Source: Aquificaceae bacterium (GTDB taxonomy: Bacteria; Aquificota; Aquificia; Aquificales; Aquificaceae). Taken from it: a stretch of DNA of 64,000 nucleotides. The notes beneath the pieces are model-generated. The model had not been told where the DNA came from, searched no databases, and saw nothing but the letters and a program-made list of their open reading frames with translations. Positions 54,964-63,518 of this stretch are shown one piece after another. A program made the position numbers and the translations under genes. The stretch is from positions 124,001 through 188,000 of the forward strand of contig JALWVU010000073.1 in assembly GCA_027079305.1 (NCBI GenBank), read 5' to 3'. Positions within the stretch are counted from its first letter, which is position 1. Each line of letters opens with the position of its first letter.

Positions 54964-55815
54964 ATGGAAAAGATAAGGCGCTACGCGGAGCTTGTGAAGT
55001 TCGAGCACACTATATTCGCCCTCCCCTTCGCCCTCGCGAGCGTCCTGCTCCTTGCTAAGGACTTCCCCTCCTTCTGGAAGCTCCTTTGGATCCTGATAGC
55101 CCTCGTGAGCGCCAGGACCCTCGGGATGGCCCTAAACAGACTGATAGACGAGCCCTTCGACAGGCTGAACCCGAGGACAAAAAGCTGGCCCTTAGCCTCG
55201 GGCGCCTTATCCAGAGAGGATGTCAAGAGGCTGATAATCCTCTCGGGAGGGCTCTTCGTGATCAGCACCCTCTTCATAAACTTCCTTGCCTTCCTGCTGT
55301 CTCCCGTGGTTATCTTCCTGCTCTGGATCTACCCCTACTCCAAGAGGTTCACCTACTTTCCCCATCTCTTTTTAGGCCTCGTATACCTCCTGATACCTGT
55401 AGCTGTGGATGTAGCTCTTAACGCATCCGTTTCCCTGAACGCGGTAATTCTCGGAGTAGCCATGGCCTCATGGGTTGCTGGCTTCGACATCCTATACTCC
55501 CTACAGGATTACGAGTTCGATAAGGAGCACAACCTGAGGTCCATACCGGTAAGGTTCGGAATAGAGAAAGCCCTTAAGTTTGCAAGAGGCTTCCACACAA
55601 TCACCTTCTTTTCACTTCTCATTCTGGGCTTCAGGCATCCAGACCTTGGCTTTATCTACTTCCTCGGTCTTCTGCTTCTGAGCGCCTTTCTCGTCTACGA
55701 GCACAGGCTCATAAGGCCCGACGATCTTTCTAAAATAAACAAGGCCTTCTTTACGGTGAACGGATACATAAGCATTCTATTCTTCTTTACGGTTCTCCTG
55801 GATTACCTGTTATAG
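54964..55815 (+). CDS. UbiA-family prenyltransferase (menaquinone route, MqnP-like)
   Basis: A membrane prenyltransferase of 283 residues with eight or nine helices and both Asp-rich motifs: NRLIDEPFDRLNPRTKSW (first) and YSLQDYEFDKEHNL (second). It resembles 4-hydroxybenzoate transferases. In an organism with MqnE it more likely prenylates dihydroxynaphthoic acid in the futalosine pathway; that is inference. A weak ribosome binding site GGGTGCAGGG precedes the ATG. Its end overlaps the next, convergent gene by 6 bases. Confidence 0.88.
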   Translation: MEKIRRYAELVKFEHTIFALPFALASVLLLAKDFPSFWKLLWILIALVSARTLGMALNRLIDEPFDRLNPRTKSWPLASGALSREDVKRLIILSGGLFVISTLFINFLAFLLSPVVIFLLWIYPYSKRFTYFPHLFLGLVYLLIPVAVDVALNASVSLNAVILGVAMASWVAGFDILYSLQDYEFDKEHNLRSIPVRFGIEKALKFARGFHTITFFSLLILGFRHPDLGFIYFLGLLLLSAFLVYEHRLIRPDDLSKINKAFFTVNGYISILFFFTVLLDYLL

Positions 55816-56691
55816 GTCGAAGAGCTTCTCTATGTCCGAAATCCTCCTTCTATACTCCTCGTGGGATATCTCCCCCTTCATTAGCATATCGGTCAGTATC
55901 TGGATCTCCTTTTCGATCTCCTTGAGTCTCTTGATCTTCTCCTCACCCCTGCCCGCGAGGATATTGTAAAGGAAGAACTCCTCTATCTCGAAGTGCTTGA
56001 GATGCTTCTTTATGGAGGGTATATCACCTTCCAGGATGAACTTCTTTATCTTCTCGAGCAGTTCAAACATCTCCTGGATCTCTCTTCTACGCTCCGCCTT
56101 AAGGAAAACCTGCCCCGTGTCGAGGATCTTGCCCACTATCATGTAGCTTTCCTCTGGAAGTCTGTAGAGCTCGAGGCTGATCTTAATCCCCTCCAGCTCA
56201 AAGATGTCGTGCAGGATCTTCTCTTCGCCCAAGGGCCTCTTCTCCAGCTTCTCCCTTTCCACATACTCCTTAAAGGACATCCCCCCGAAGACCGCTATTA
56301 TCTCCTTGCTGTATTCGTTGGCCAGGTTCCCCACGTTTATGGAAACGTAGCTGAGAAGATCCTTGTTTACGAAGTCGAACTTTATCTTGGTTCCAAGGGC
56401 TATGTCCACGAGGCCCTTCTCCAGTTCTATGTAAAAGCTACACATCTTTAGGGAAGAGTTCTCCATTAGGAGAAACCTCATCAGATCTTTATCGGGCTTA
56501 ACTCTCAACACCACCGGAGAGTAAACGTTCAGGAAGATCTCCTCTCCCTCCACGAATACCTCCACGTTTATTACCGTGGATCCCCAGGGGACCAGAAACT
56601 CGTTGTTTTCTTTGTAGACTCTGATGGATCCAAAGATTTGGCTGAGGTATCTGTCTACGAGGAGGACAAAGCGCCCGAGTTTGTCTTCCAT
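55810..56691 (-). CDS. YbjN-like protein with C-terminal SHOCT-like segment
   Basis: A 293-residue soluble protein. Residues 1-135 have a strand-rich fold like YbjN and type III chaperones (FLVPWGSTVINVEVFVEGEEIFLNVYSPVV). Residues about 210-265 are charged helix. The last 28 residues (LTDMLMKGEISHEEYRRRI) match the SHOCT motif, a short oligomerisation helix pair. No catalytic residues are seen. The assignment is by pattern only. TAAAAT lies 6 bases before the ATG, overlapping the end of fmt, with no Shine-Dalgarno. Confidence 0.65.
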   Translation of the reverse strand: MEDKLGRFVLLVDRYLSQIFGSIRVYKENNEFLVPWGSTVINVEVFVEGEEIFLNVYSPVVLRVKPDKDLMRFLLMENSSLKMCSFYIELEKGLVDIALGTKIKFDFVNKDLLSYVSINVGNLANEYSKEIIAVFGGMSFKEYVEREKLEKRPLGEEKILHDIFELEGIKISLELYRLPEESYMIVGKILDTGQVFLKAERRREIQEMFELLEKIKKFILEGDIPSIKKHLKHFEIEEFFLYNILAGRGEEKIKRLKEIEKEIQILTDMLMKGEISHEEYRRRISDIEKLFDL

Positions 56692-56695
56692 GCTG

Positions 56696-57598
56696 TTATT
56701 TTAACAGCTCGCCCTTACTTACAGAGTAGCCTCTGAGAAACTCCTCCCTGCTCACCTTTCTGCCCTTGGGTGTGGTCAATTCAAGGATTTCCACCGAACC
56801 TTCCCCGCAGGCGACCTCAAACCTTTCTGGGTCTATCACCTCTCCGGGTTCGCCGGATCCGTTGCTGACTCTTACCTTGAGTATCTTCAGCCTTTCACCC
56901 CTGAAGAAGGTGTAGGTGTTCGGGTAAAGTCCCCTAACCCTGTCCCTAACGCTCCGGGCAGGCGCCTTCCAGCAGATTCTCAGCTCCTCTTTCTGAATGG
57001 GAGGGGCGTAGGTGGCCTCCTCTTCATTTTGGGGAATCGGTGTGATCTTTCCCTCGAACCACATAGAGAGGGTCTTTACCAGCAGGTCAGCACCTTTTCT
57101 GGAGAGCTTTTCTGAGAGAGTTTCCAGATTGTCCTCCTCCTCTACGGGGATCTCCTCCTGCGATAGTATGTCCCCCGCGTCCATCCTCTCGTTCACGAGC
57201 ATGACCGTGTTTCCAGTCGTCTCCTCGCCCGCCATAAGGGCCCTTTGGATGGGAGCTGCGCCCCTGTATTTAGGTAGGAGGGAAGCGTGCAGGTTTATCA
57301 CCCTGTAGGGCGGGACCTCGAGTATCTCCCTCGGGAGGATCTTTCCGTAGGCGACAACCACTATGCAGTCGGGCTTTAAAGCTCTTATCCTCTCCACAAA
57401 GTCCCTTATCCTCTCTGGCTGATGGACGGGAAGGCCAAGTTCCTGGGCAAGGATCTTTACGGGAGGGGGCCTCAGCTTCTTTCCCCTTCCCCCGGGTCTG
57501 TCGGGCTGGGTGATAACTCCTACGATCTCAAAGCTCTCGGAGAGCTTCTCCAAACTCGGGACCGCAAACTGGGGAGTCCCCATAAAGAGGATCCTCAT
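56696..57598 (-). CDS. fmt: Methionyl-tRNA formyltransferase
   Basis: Formylates initiator Met-tRNA with 10-formyl-THF. The 300 residues begin [19 protein letters not shown] and have the catalytic [17 protein letters not shown] and an N-terminal RPGGRGKK loop. The C-terminal OB-like tRNA-binding domain is present. It shares one base with panC upstream. def, its usual partner, is not in the window. Confidence 0.97.
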   Translation of the reverse strand: MRILFMGTPQFAVPSLEKLSESFEIVGVITQPDRPGGRGKKLRPPPVKILAQELGLPVHQPERIRDFVERIRALKPDCIVVVAYGKILPREILEVPPYRVINLHASLLPKYRGAAPIQRALMAGEETTGNTVMLVNERMDAGDILSQEEIPVEEEDNLETLSEKLSRKGADLLVKTLSMWFEGKITPIPQNEEEATYAPPIQKEELRICWKAPARSVRDRVRGLYPNTYTFFRGERLKILKVRVSNGSGEPGEVIDPERFEVACGEGSVEILELTTPKGRKVSREEFLRGYSVSKGELLK

Positions 57599-58446
57599 CA
57601 GGAAACCTTCCAGTTATCTATAAGTCTCGTGTTTCCCACCCAGACAGCTACAAGTATCCTATCCCCCTTCTCTACCTCCTCCTTATGATTGAGCTCGCTG
57701 TCCGTTATCTCTATGTAGTCTATCTTCTTAACGTGGGGGTGTGAGAGTATGAATCTTTCCATCACCTTCTTTATAACCTCGCTCCTTTTCTCCCCTTTGT
57801 TTATCATATCCTGAGCCAGTAGAAAGGATCTGTATATGGAAAGGGCGGATTCCCTTTCTTCCTTGGAGAGGTATACGTTCCTCGAGCTGTAGGCGAGGCC
57901 GTCCGGTTCCCTAACTATCGGAACTGGGACTATCTCCACGGGCAGGAGCAGATCCTTTACCATCCTCTCCACCAGCTTGAGCTGTTGGTAGTCCTTCTCG
58001 CCGAAGTATACCCTGTCCGGCTGGACAGCGTTGAGAAGTTTAAGAACTATGGTGGCAACACCCTTGAAGTGGCCAGGCCTGAATTTTCCTTCCAGTATGT
58101 CGCTGATACCCTTTACGTATACCTCAGTTCTGAACCCTCCCGGATACATCTCCTCATCCGTTGGAGCGAAAACCGCGTCCACTCCAAGCTCTTCACACAC
58201 CGCCATGTCCCTGTCAAGGTCCCTCGGATACCTTTCGTAGTCCTCACCGGGCCCGAACTGAGTGGGATTTACGTAGATGCTCACTACGGTCACATCGTTC
58301 TGCATCTTAGAGTTCTTTATGAGTGCCTTGTGCCCCTCGTGCAGGTAACCCATCGTAGGGACGAAGCCCACACTGTCCCTCTTCTCACACCTGAGTCCGT
58401 GAAGAAAATTTCTGAGATCCTTAACTTTCCTAAAGAGGAGCGGCAC
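57598..58446 (-). CDS. panC: Pantothenate synthetase
   Basis: Joins pantoate and beta-alanine in coenzyme A synthesis. The 282 residues have [15 protein letters not shown] (HxGH), [30 protein letters not shown] and SSRNVYLS (KMSKS-like). The start is GTG 58446, with GGAGGTGTTCGA upstream giving a normal ribosome binding site. Other pan genes are not nearby. Confidence 0.97.
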   Translation of the reverse strand: MPLLFRKVKDLRNFLHGLRCEKRDSVGFVPTMGYLHEGHKALIKNSKMQNDVTVVSIYVNPTQFGPGEDYERYPRDLDRDMAVCEELGVDAVFAPTDEEMYPGGFRTEVYVKGISDILEGKFRPGHFKGVATIVLKLLNAVQPDRVYFGEKDYQQLKLVERMVKDLLLPVEIVPVPIVREPDGLAYSSRNVYLSKEERESALSIYRSFLLAQDMINKGEKRSEVIKKVMERFILSHPHVKKIDYIEITDSELNHKEEVEKGDRILVAVWVGNTRLIDNWKVS

Positions 58447-58475
58447 TCGAACACCTCCGGAACAAAGGAGGAAAG

Positions 58476-58481
58476 TATTAT
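58476..58481 (+). promoter_or_regulatory. -10-like hexamer 9 bases before recO
   Basis: TATTAT followed by AAAGGATCG and the ATG. AAAGGA may act as a ribosome binding site or may be coincidental; the spacing equals that of leaderless candidates elsewhere in the window. Confidence 0.35.
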
Positions 58482-58490
58482 AAAGGATCG

Positions 58491-59138
58491 ATGGGCCTCA
58501 AAACCAGGATACTCGTTCTTAAGAGGATAAGAGCCGGGGATCAGGATCTGCTCGCAAAGGTTTACGGACAGGAGGGATTGATAGATCTTCTCGTCAGGGA
58601 TGGATTTCTTACCACAAACAGGTTCTTCGGTATTTTTGAACCTTTTAATCTCGTGGAGGTGGACCTAAGACAGAGAGGCGGTATAGCTGTTCCCGAAGAT
58701 GTTCTTAAGGTGGAGAGGTTCTCCTATCTGTGCAGGGACTACCGGAGATACAGGTGGATGTGCTGGGTGTCTCTGTTCGCACTCAAATACATAAGGTTCT
58801 ACGACGAGAGATTGTTCTCGCTAACTCTGCGGGCCCTTCTCGCGGATCCGAGGGGAAGAGAAGGTCTATTCAGAATAAGGTTTAAGCTTGAGTTCCTTTC
58901 CCTGTCGGGCTTTGAGCCCAAGTTCATGAAGGAAGCTATTCCGAAGGGCAACGTCAGGATAAAGCTTTCGGATGGTAGTGTGGGTGAGGAGGGTGATGTG
59001 GAGATGAAGAGCACCTCTTTAAAAGAGCTTCTCAGGATAAAGAACCTGAAAAGCCTTAGGGGATTTAGAGCAAAGAAGGAGCATCTGGAAGAGATGGAGA
59101 AGCTTTTGGACCTCCTGATCGAGTATCACACCAAGTAA
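58491..59138 (+). CDS. recO: DNA repair protein RecO
   Basis: A 215-residue protein with the RecO pattern: N-terminal OB-fold (TRILVLKRIRAGDQDLLAKVYGQEGLIDLLVRDG split by turns; NRFFGIFEPFNLVEVDL) and a helical C-terminal domain. The zinc-binding cysteines found in some RecO proteins are absent. RecO helps load RecA on SSB-coated DNA. recA and recJ lie 15-20 kb away. The 3' end overlaps the convergent lipid-kinase-like gene by 13 bases. Confidence 0.82.
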   Translation: MGLKTRILVLKRIRAGDQDLLAKVYGQEGLIDLLVRDGFLTTNRFFGIFEPFNLVEVDLRQRGGIAVPEDVLKVERFSYLCRDYRRYRWMCWVSLFALKYIRFYDERLFSLTLRALLADPRGREGLFRIRFKLEFLSLSGFEPKFMKEAIPKGNVRIKLSDGSVGEEGDVEMKSTSLKELLRIKNLKSLRGFRAKKEHLEEMEKLLDLLIEYHTK

Positions 59139-59749
59139 ACGAGTAAGCTGGCGAATATAGGAATAAGCAGGTTGTCGTCGAGCTTTGTGTCCACAGCCTC
59201 CAGAAGGGCACACAGGGCAGAAACCATAAGGGCGGTCCTGAGGTCCGTTATAAAACTCAAAACGAGGAAGCTTCCGAGGAAGAAGGCCAAGGACCCCTCC
59301 CAGCTCTTGGAGGTGTTGAAGAATATCTCACTCTTTCCAAAAAGCTTACCTATCAGGGTGGATAGGCTGTCCCCGACGCTGAGGACTAAAACTCCGAACA
59401 GGGAGAGCTTTCCAAAGAGCAGGAAGGACACAAATATGCCCAGGTTGGCGTAGAGAGCCTGAATGCCCGGCTTTTCCAGGTTCTTCTCCCTCTCCAGGTT
59501 GTCTATCAGCAAGCGAAAAAGCCCGTAAATAGGTTCTATCCTGAATACCACCGCAAGGTTAAGGGATATGACAAGGAGGAAAGATAGCAGAGTTAGAAGA
59601 TGGGGGAAAAACAGTATGGGAACGAGCCAGAGGGATATCAAGACCAGGTGGAAGAGCTGTCTCCTTACCTCTAAGGAAATCTCCTCAGCCTCTGAGGATC
59701 TCCCTGATTCTCGAGTATACGTAGAACCTGACTTTGACGGTGTCCGCAT
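59126..59749 (-). CDS. CTP-dependent lipid kinase-like membrane protein (DGK1/SEC59/VTE5 family)
   Basis: A 207-residue membrane protein with about six helices. RRQLFHLVLISLW starts the conserved part, and VGDSLSTLIGKLFG and TSKSWEGSLAFFLGS are the cytidylyltransferase/dolichol-kinase signature, ending with EAVDTKLDDNLLIP. Relatives phosphorylate dolichol, phytol or diacylglycerol with CTP. The only start codon before the conserved part is ATG 59749, which lies 65 bases inside the PilZ gene and has no ribosome binding site. Translation by coupling is likely. Confidence 0.85.
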   Translation of the reverse strand: MRTPSKSGSTYTRESGRSSEAEEISLEVRRQLFHLVLISLWLVPILFFPHLLTLLSFLLVISLNLAVVFRIEPIYGLFRLLIDNLEREKNLEKPGIQALYANLGIFVSFLLFGKLSLFGVLVLSVGDSLSTLIGKLFGKSEIFFNTSKSWEGSLAFFLGSFLVLSFITDLRTALMVSALCALLEAVDTKLDDNLLIPIFASLLVYLV

Positions 59750-60290
59750 CGTCTATGAAGAGTTCAAAGCCCAGCTTTATCCTCCCTTCTGAGAGTTCCT
59801 GTATGTTTACCATCCGGGCGGTTCCCCCCACCTCCTCCGCCTCAACCGGAAAGTCTATGTGAACCTCCACGTCCCTGCCTATGTATTTGTCCACCTCCGA
59901 AGGGTTCTTGACTATTATGGAAAAGCCTCCCTCCGATATGTCCTCCACCTCGTGTTCAACTTCTTGCCCGTCCTCCTTTATGTATAACCTCACCGGATGA
60001 ACGTGGGAGGGTTTTACCCTCGCGCTCTTTCTGTCTCCCACCGGTTTCTCGGGGCTCAGGGATGGAAGCGTTACTATTATCTCCCCCTCGTTCTTGCCCA
60101 CCACCTTTACGGGAAGGGCGAAAGTGGAATACCTTATGTGAACCTTCTTGCCTATTATGGCGAACCTGCTCAGGAGCGGTGTGGTGGAAAGTATTACCTT
60201 ATCTCCTTCTACCCTCCTTATCTCCACCTTGGTGGTGAAGAAGAAGGTGTCTTCGAATATAAAGATCTCCGCTGTCCTATCCTGATTCAT
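59685..60290 (-). CDS. PilZ-domain protein (c-di-GMP receptor), soluble
   Basis: A 201-residue protein with a YcgR-N-like N-terminal half and a C-terminal PilZ domain. The ligand motifs are present: RKSAR (RxxxR) and DISEGG ([D/N]xSxxG). It lacks membrane helices, in contrast to the PilZ protein at 2296. It overlaps murF by 4 bases (ATGA) and the lipid-kinase-like gene by 65, tying a second-messenger receptor to cell-envelope genes. Confidence 0.88.
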   Translation of the reverse strand: MNQDRTAEIFIFEDTFFFTTKVEIRRVEGDKVILSTTPLLSRFAIIGKKVHIRYSTFALPVKVVGKNEGEIIVTLPSLSPEKPVGDRKSARVKPSHVHPVRLYIKEDGQEVEHEVEDISEGGFSIIVKNPSEVDKYIGRDVEVHIDFPVEAEEVGGTARMVNIQELSEGRIKLGFELFIDDADTVKVRFYVYSRIREILRG

Positions 60291-61618
60291 ACCTTGAAGG
60301 CTCCCCTTACCTCCTCTATAAGGGTTTCCATCCTCATCCCCCTCGAACCTTTCAAAAGAATTATATTTTTATCCTTCAGCCATTTCAACATTTCTTCAAA
60401 AACAGCTTTCTTATCCTTTGAATAAGCTCCCTTACCTCCTCTTCTAACAAGCTCCCGGTAAGAATGATAGGTTTCCTTCCCGTAGAAGATGGCAAAGTCT
60501 ATGCCCATAGCTTTTATAAAGGCACCTACCTGGGCGTGGAGCCTCGAACTTTCCTCCCCGAGCTCAAGCATGTCCCCGAGAACTATGATCCTCTTTGAAG
60601 AAGTTTTGAGCTGGGCGAGAGTCCTGATGGCGTTCCTTACGGAGGGAGGATTGGCGTTGTAGGTGTCGTCTATGAGGTAAAAGTCTTCGAACTTGAGGAC
60701 GTTCATCCTCCCTTCGGGAGGTCTGAAGCTCTTCAAACTGCCTCCGAACTCCCTCCAGTCCATCCCGAGGGCTCTGAGGACTCCGAAGGCGGCGAGGGTG
60801 TTCTCCACCGCACCTAGACTCAGGACTGGCAGGAGGAGTTTCTCTCCTTTGAGGGTAAAGGCGGTCCCTTCAGGAGTAAGCTCCACTCTATCGGGTTTCA
60901 GCTCCCCTTCACCGAAGTAGATCACCCTATCGGGCGGAAGGCGGTAGTAGTCCCTCGCATAGTAAGGAAGGACCGCCCAGTCCTCTTCGGAGAAGCCGTG
61001 GAATATCTCCCCGTTCCCCTCTATGACGTCCTTCAGGGTTCCGAAGGTCTCAAGGTGCTCCTCTCCGAGGGCGGTTATGACCCTGATCGAGGGGCGGGCG
61101 AGTCTGGTAAGCTTTAGAACCTCCCCTTTCCTGCTCGCCCCCAGCTCCAGGACCGCAAACTCGGCCTCCAGATCGAGGTTCGAGAGGACCAGAGGTAGGC
61201 CTATCTGGGAGTTGAGGTTCCCCTCGCTCTTGAAGGTGCGGGCAACGGAGGAGAGGAAGTGGTGTATCAGATCCTTTGTGGTGGTCTTTCCCACAGAACC
61301 AGCTACGCCCACGACCTTGCCCCCGAAAGAGCTCCTTTTGTGCTCGGCTACCTTCCTGAGGGCCTCGAGGGAGTAGGGAACCTTCACAAGGAACTTCCCT
61401 GGAAGGGGCTTCAGATCCCTCTCAGAAATGGCTCCGACAGCTCCCTTCTTAAAGGCGTCCCGTATAAAATCGTGGCCGTCATGCCTCTCCCCCTTCAGGG
61501 CCACGAAGACCTCCCCTTTCCCGATCCTTCTGCTGTCTATGGAAAAGCGCTCCGCTGAAAGGTTAGGATCCCCTAAGAGGACTCCTCCCGTTATCTTTGC
61601 AAGATCTTTTGCCCTCAT
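60287..61618 (-). CDS. murF: UDP-MurNAc-tripeptide-D-Ala-D-Ala ligase
   Basis: Adds D-Ala-D-Ala to the peptidoglycan precursor, 443 residues. Motifs are IDSRRIGKGEVFVAL, P-loop VAGSVGKTTTKDL, LELGASRKGE and DDTYNANPPSV. ATG 61618 shares its ATGA with the surE stop; the frame open upstream lies in surE and is not coding. It is coupled at both ends. Confidence 0.96.
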   Translation of the reverse strand: MRAKDLAKITGGVLLGDPNLSAERFSIDSRRIGKGEVFVALKGERHDGHDFIRDAFKKGAVGAISERDLKPLPGKFLVKVPYSLEALRKVAEHKRSSFGGKVVGVAGSVGKTTTKDLIHHFLSSVARTFKSEGNLNSQIGLPLVLSNLDLEAEFAVLELGASRKGEVLKLTRLARPSIRVITALGEEHLETFGTLKDVIEGNGEIFHGFSEEDWAVLPYYARDYYRLPPDRVIYFGEGELKPDRVELTPEGTAFTLKGEKLLLPVLSLGAVENTLAAFGVLRALGMDWREFGGSLKSFRPPEGRMNVLKFEDFYLIDDTYNANPPSVRNAIRTLAQLKTSSKRIIVLGDMLELGEESSRLHAQVGAFIKAMGIDFAIFYGKETYHSYRELVRRGGKGAYSKDKKAVFEEMLKWLKDKNIILLKGSRGMRMETLIEEVRGAFKV

Positions 61619-62364
61619 TCCTCGATGAATCTTATATCCTCCATAGCCCTGTAGTTGGTCAGGTCCAGCTGGAGGGGAGTTACCGATATATAGCCGTTGA
61701 GGACCGCCCAGTAGTCTGTCCTCTCCTCGGGGCTCCACCCGAACTCCTCCGCCGCTATCCAGTAAAGAGTTTCCCCGTATGGGGCGAGATACTTGAAGAC
61801 CTTCTCCTTGTAGTCCCTCTTTCCCTGCCTGGTTATCTTTACTCCCCTTATCTCATCCGCTCTGAGGTTTGGAACGTTCACGTTAAGGTAGGTGTCCTCG
61901 GGCATGCCGCCTTCCAAGACTTTCTCCACTATCCTCCTGCAGGACTTGGCTATCTCCGAGAACATTATGTCCCCCCTGCCGAAGGCGGAGAAGGCAACGG
62001 AAGGTATCCCCAGTATTCTCCCCTCCATGGCTCCCGAGACCGTTCCCGAGTAGGTTATGTCCTCTCCCAGGTTCGGGCCCTCGTTTATCCCTGCGCAGAC
62101 CAGATCGGGCTTTTTGCCCTCGAGTATCACGTAGTATCCCAGGTGTATGCAGTCCGCGGGAGTCCCGTCCACAACGGTGTAGAAGTCCTCCTCCACCTTC
62201 CTGAGCCTGAGGGGCATGGTGAAGGTAAGGGAGTGACCCACACCGCTCAGGTTCCTGTCGGGGGCAACCACTACAACTCTTCCGAGGGGCTTCAGAGCCT
62301 CCCTCAGAGCCCTTATGCCTTCGGAGAAGTAGCCGTCGTCGTTGGTGAGGAGTATGGTGGGCAT
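61615..62364 (-). CDS. surE: 5'/3'-nucleotidase SurE
   Basis: A metal-dependent nucleotidase of 249 residues. It opens ILLTNDDGYFSEGI with the metal Asp pair, then VVVAPDRNLSGVG, GTPADCIHLG and SGINEGPNLGEDITYSGTVSGAMEG (AGINEGPN here). It lies between a TPR-like membrane protein gene (2 bases upstream) and murF (4-base overlap). Confidence 0.97.
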   Translation of the reverse strand: MPTILLTNDDGYFSEGIRALREALKPLGRVVVVAPDRNLSGVGHSLTFTMPLRLRKVEEDFYTVVDGTPADCIHLGYYVILEGKKPDLVCAGINEGPNLGEDITYSGTVSGAMEGRILGIPSVAFSAFGRGDIMFSEIAKSCRRIVEKVLEGGMPEDTYLNVNVPNLRADEIRGVKITRQGKRDYKEKVFKYLAPYGETLYWIAAEEFGWSPEERTDYWAVLNGYISVTPLQLDLTNYRAMEDIRFIEE

Positions 62365-62366
62365 AT

Positions 62367-62879
62367 CTAATCCGTCAAGAGGAATCCGTAGGCCACACGC
62401 CCGAAGTAGGTTCCCCCGAACTCTTTGGTAAGCTCTCTGTATATCTCCTTTGCGGACTTTCTGTCTCCACTCTTCTCAAGGGAAAAGGCCTTGAGGAGCA
62501 GGGCGGAAGGATAGTTGAATTTATCTTTACCGACCTTCTCGAGGATCTTGAGGGCTTCCTCGGTCCTTCCTTCAGAGTAAAGCTCGTAAGCTTTTCTCTC
62601 CTCCAGTAGGGATCTGACCTGCTCCTCCTTCGTATGGGAAAGGGCCTTCTCCACATCCGAGCCCGAGATCAGGAGGAAGTAGGCGTATATAGGTGTTCCC
62701 TTAACCTTTTTCTCTACCTCATTCCTTTTAATCTCTCCCAGCTCATAGCGGTATACGAGCGTGGTGAGCTCCTCCATCTTCTCTCTCTGATGCTTTCTCC
62801 AGTAGCTAAAACCTCCCACCAGAGAGGCTATAAAAAGTACCAGCAGGATGCCCGCGAGGATCTCCCTGCTCAGTATCAT
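62367..62879 (-). CDS. Membrane-anchored TPR-like protein
   Basis: A 170-residue protein with an N-terminal membrane helix (about 5-25) and helical repeats. EALKILEKVGKDKFNYPSAL and LKAFSLEKSGDRKSAKEIY fit tetratricopeptide units, and the layout resembles YfgM, a periplasmic chaperone-associated protein. A mainly periplasmic location is inferred from the short basic N-terminus. It overlaps frr by 4 bases. Confidence 0.75.
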   Translation of the reverse strand: MILSREILAGILLVLFIASLVGGFSYWRKHQREKMEELTTLVYRYELGEIKRNEVEKKVKGTPIYAYFLLISGSDVEKALSHTKEEQVRSLLEERKAYELYSEGRTEEALKILEKVGKDKFNYPSALLLKAFSLEKSGDRKSAKEIYRELTKEFGGTYFGRVAYGFLLTD

Positions 62880-63430
62880 ACGGTCATTATCTCCTCTTCC
62901 TTGGCTTCGAGAATCTGGTTTATCTCCTCTATGTGCCTGTCCGTGATCTTCTGAAGCCTTTCAAGGGCCCTCTTCTTCTCGTCCTCCGAGATACCTTCGA
63001 GCTCCTCTATCATCTCCTTCGCGTCCCTCCTGAGGTTCCTTACCGCCACCCTCGCCTCCTCAGCCAGCTTGTGGAGCATGCGGGCTATCTCTTTCCTCCT
63101 CTCTTCGGTGAGGGGAGGCAGGTTTATCCTTATGAGGTTCCCCTGAGTGTTCGGATTCAGATTCAGCTCTTCCCTTATGACCTTCTCTATGGCAGGGATG
63201 GCGTTCGCGTCCCAGACCTGGATCGTTATCTGGCTCGGCTCGGGAACGGATATGGTTCCGAGCTGTTTCAGGGGGACTTTGGAGCCGTAGTAGTCGACCT
63301 TGAGCTCCTCCACGAGGGCTGTGGAGGCCCTTCCCGTTCTTATTCCCGCTATCTCGCTCTTGAAGTGCTGGACGCTCTTTTTCATGTCCTTCTCGGTCTC
63401 TTTAAGGATGTCCTCTATCTCCTGCACCAT
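62876..63430 (-). CDS. frr: Ribosome recycling factor
   Basis: Splits post-termination ribosomes with EF-G. The 184 residues start with ILKETEKDMKKSVQHFKSEIAGIRTGRAST in pieces (KSEIAGIRTGRAS), with LNPNTQGNLIRINLPPLTEERR and a C-terminal helix. ATG 63430 has no Shine-Dalgarno; TATAAT at 63447-63442 is 11 bases upstream. Usual neighbours rpsB, tsf and pyrH are absent. Confidence 0.97.
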   Translation of the reverse strand: MVQEIEDILKETEKDMKKSVQHFKSEIAGIRTGRASTALVEELKVDYYGSKVPLKQLGTISVPEPSQITIQVWDANAIPAIEKVIREELNLNPNTQGNLIRINLPPLTEERRKEIARMLHKLAEEARVAVRNLRRDAKEMIEELEGISEDEKKRALERLQKITDRHIEEINQILEAKEEEIMTV

Positions 63431-63441
63431 GGTTTTACATT

Positions 63442-63447
63442 ATTATA
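63442..63447 (-). promoter_or_regulatory. -10 box of frr
   Basis: Perfect TATAAT on the minus strand, 11 bases before the frr ATG, predicting a leader of about 5 bases. No good -35 lies 17 bases further upstream. Confidence 0.45.
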
Positions 63448-63518
63448 TGACAGAAGACATCAAAAAGCCCCCCGCCCGCTGGTAGAATGGCTACAAAACC
63501 AGCAGGAGGAGGTGAATC

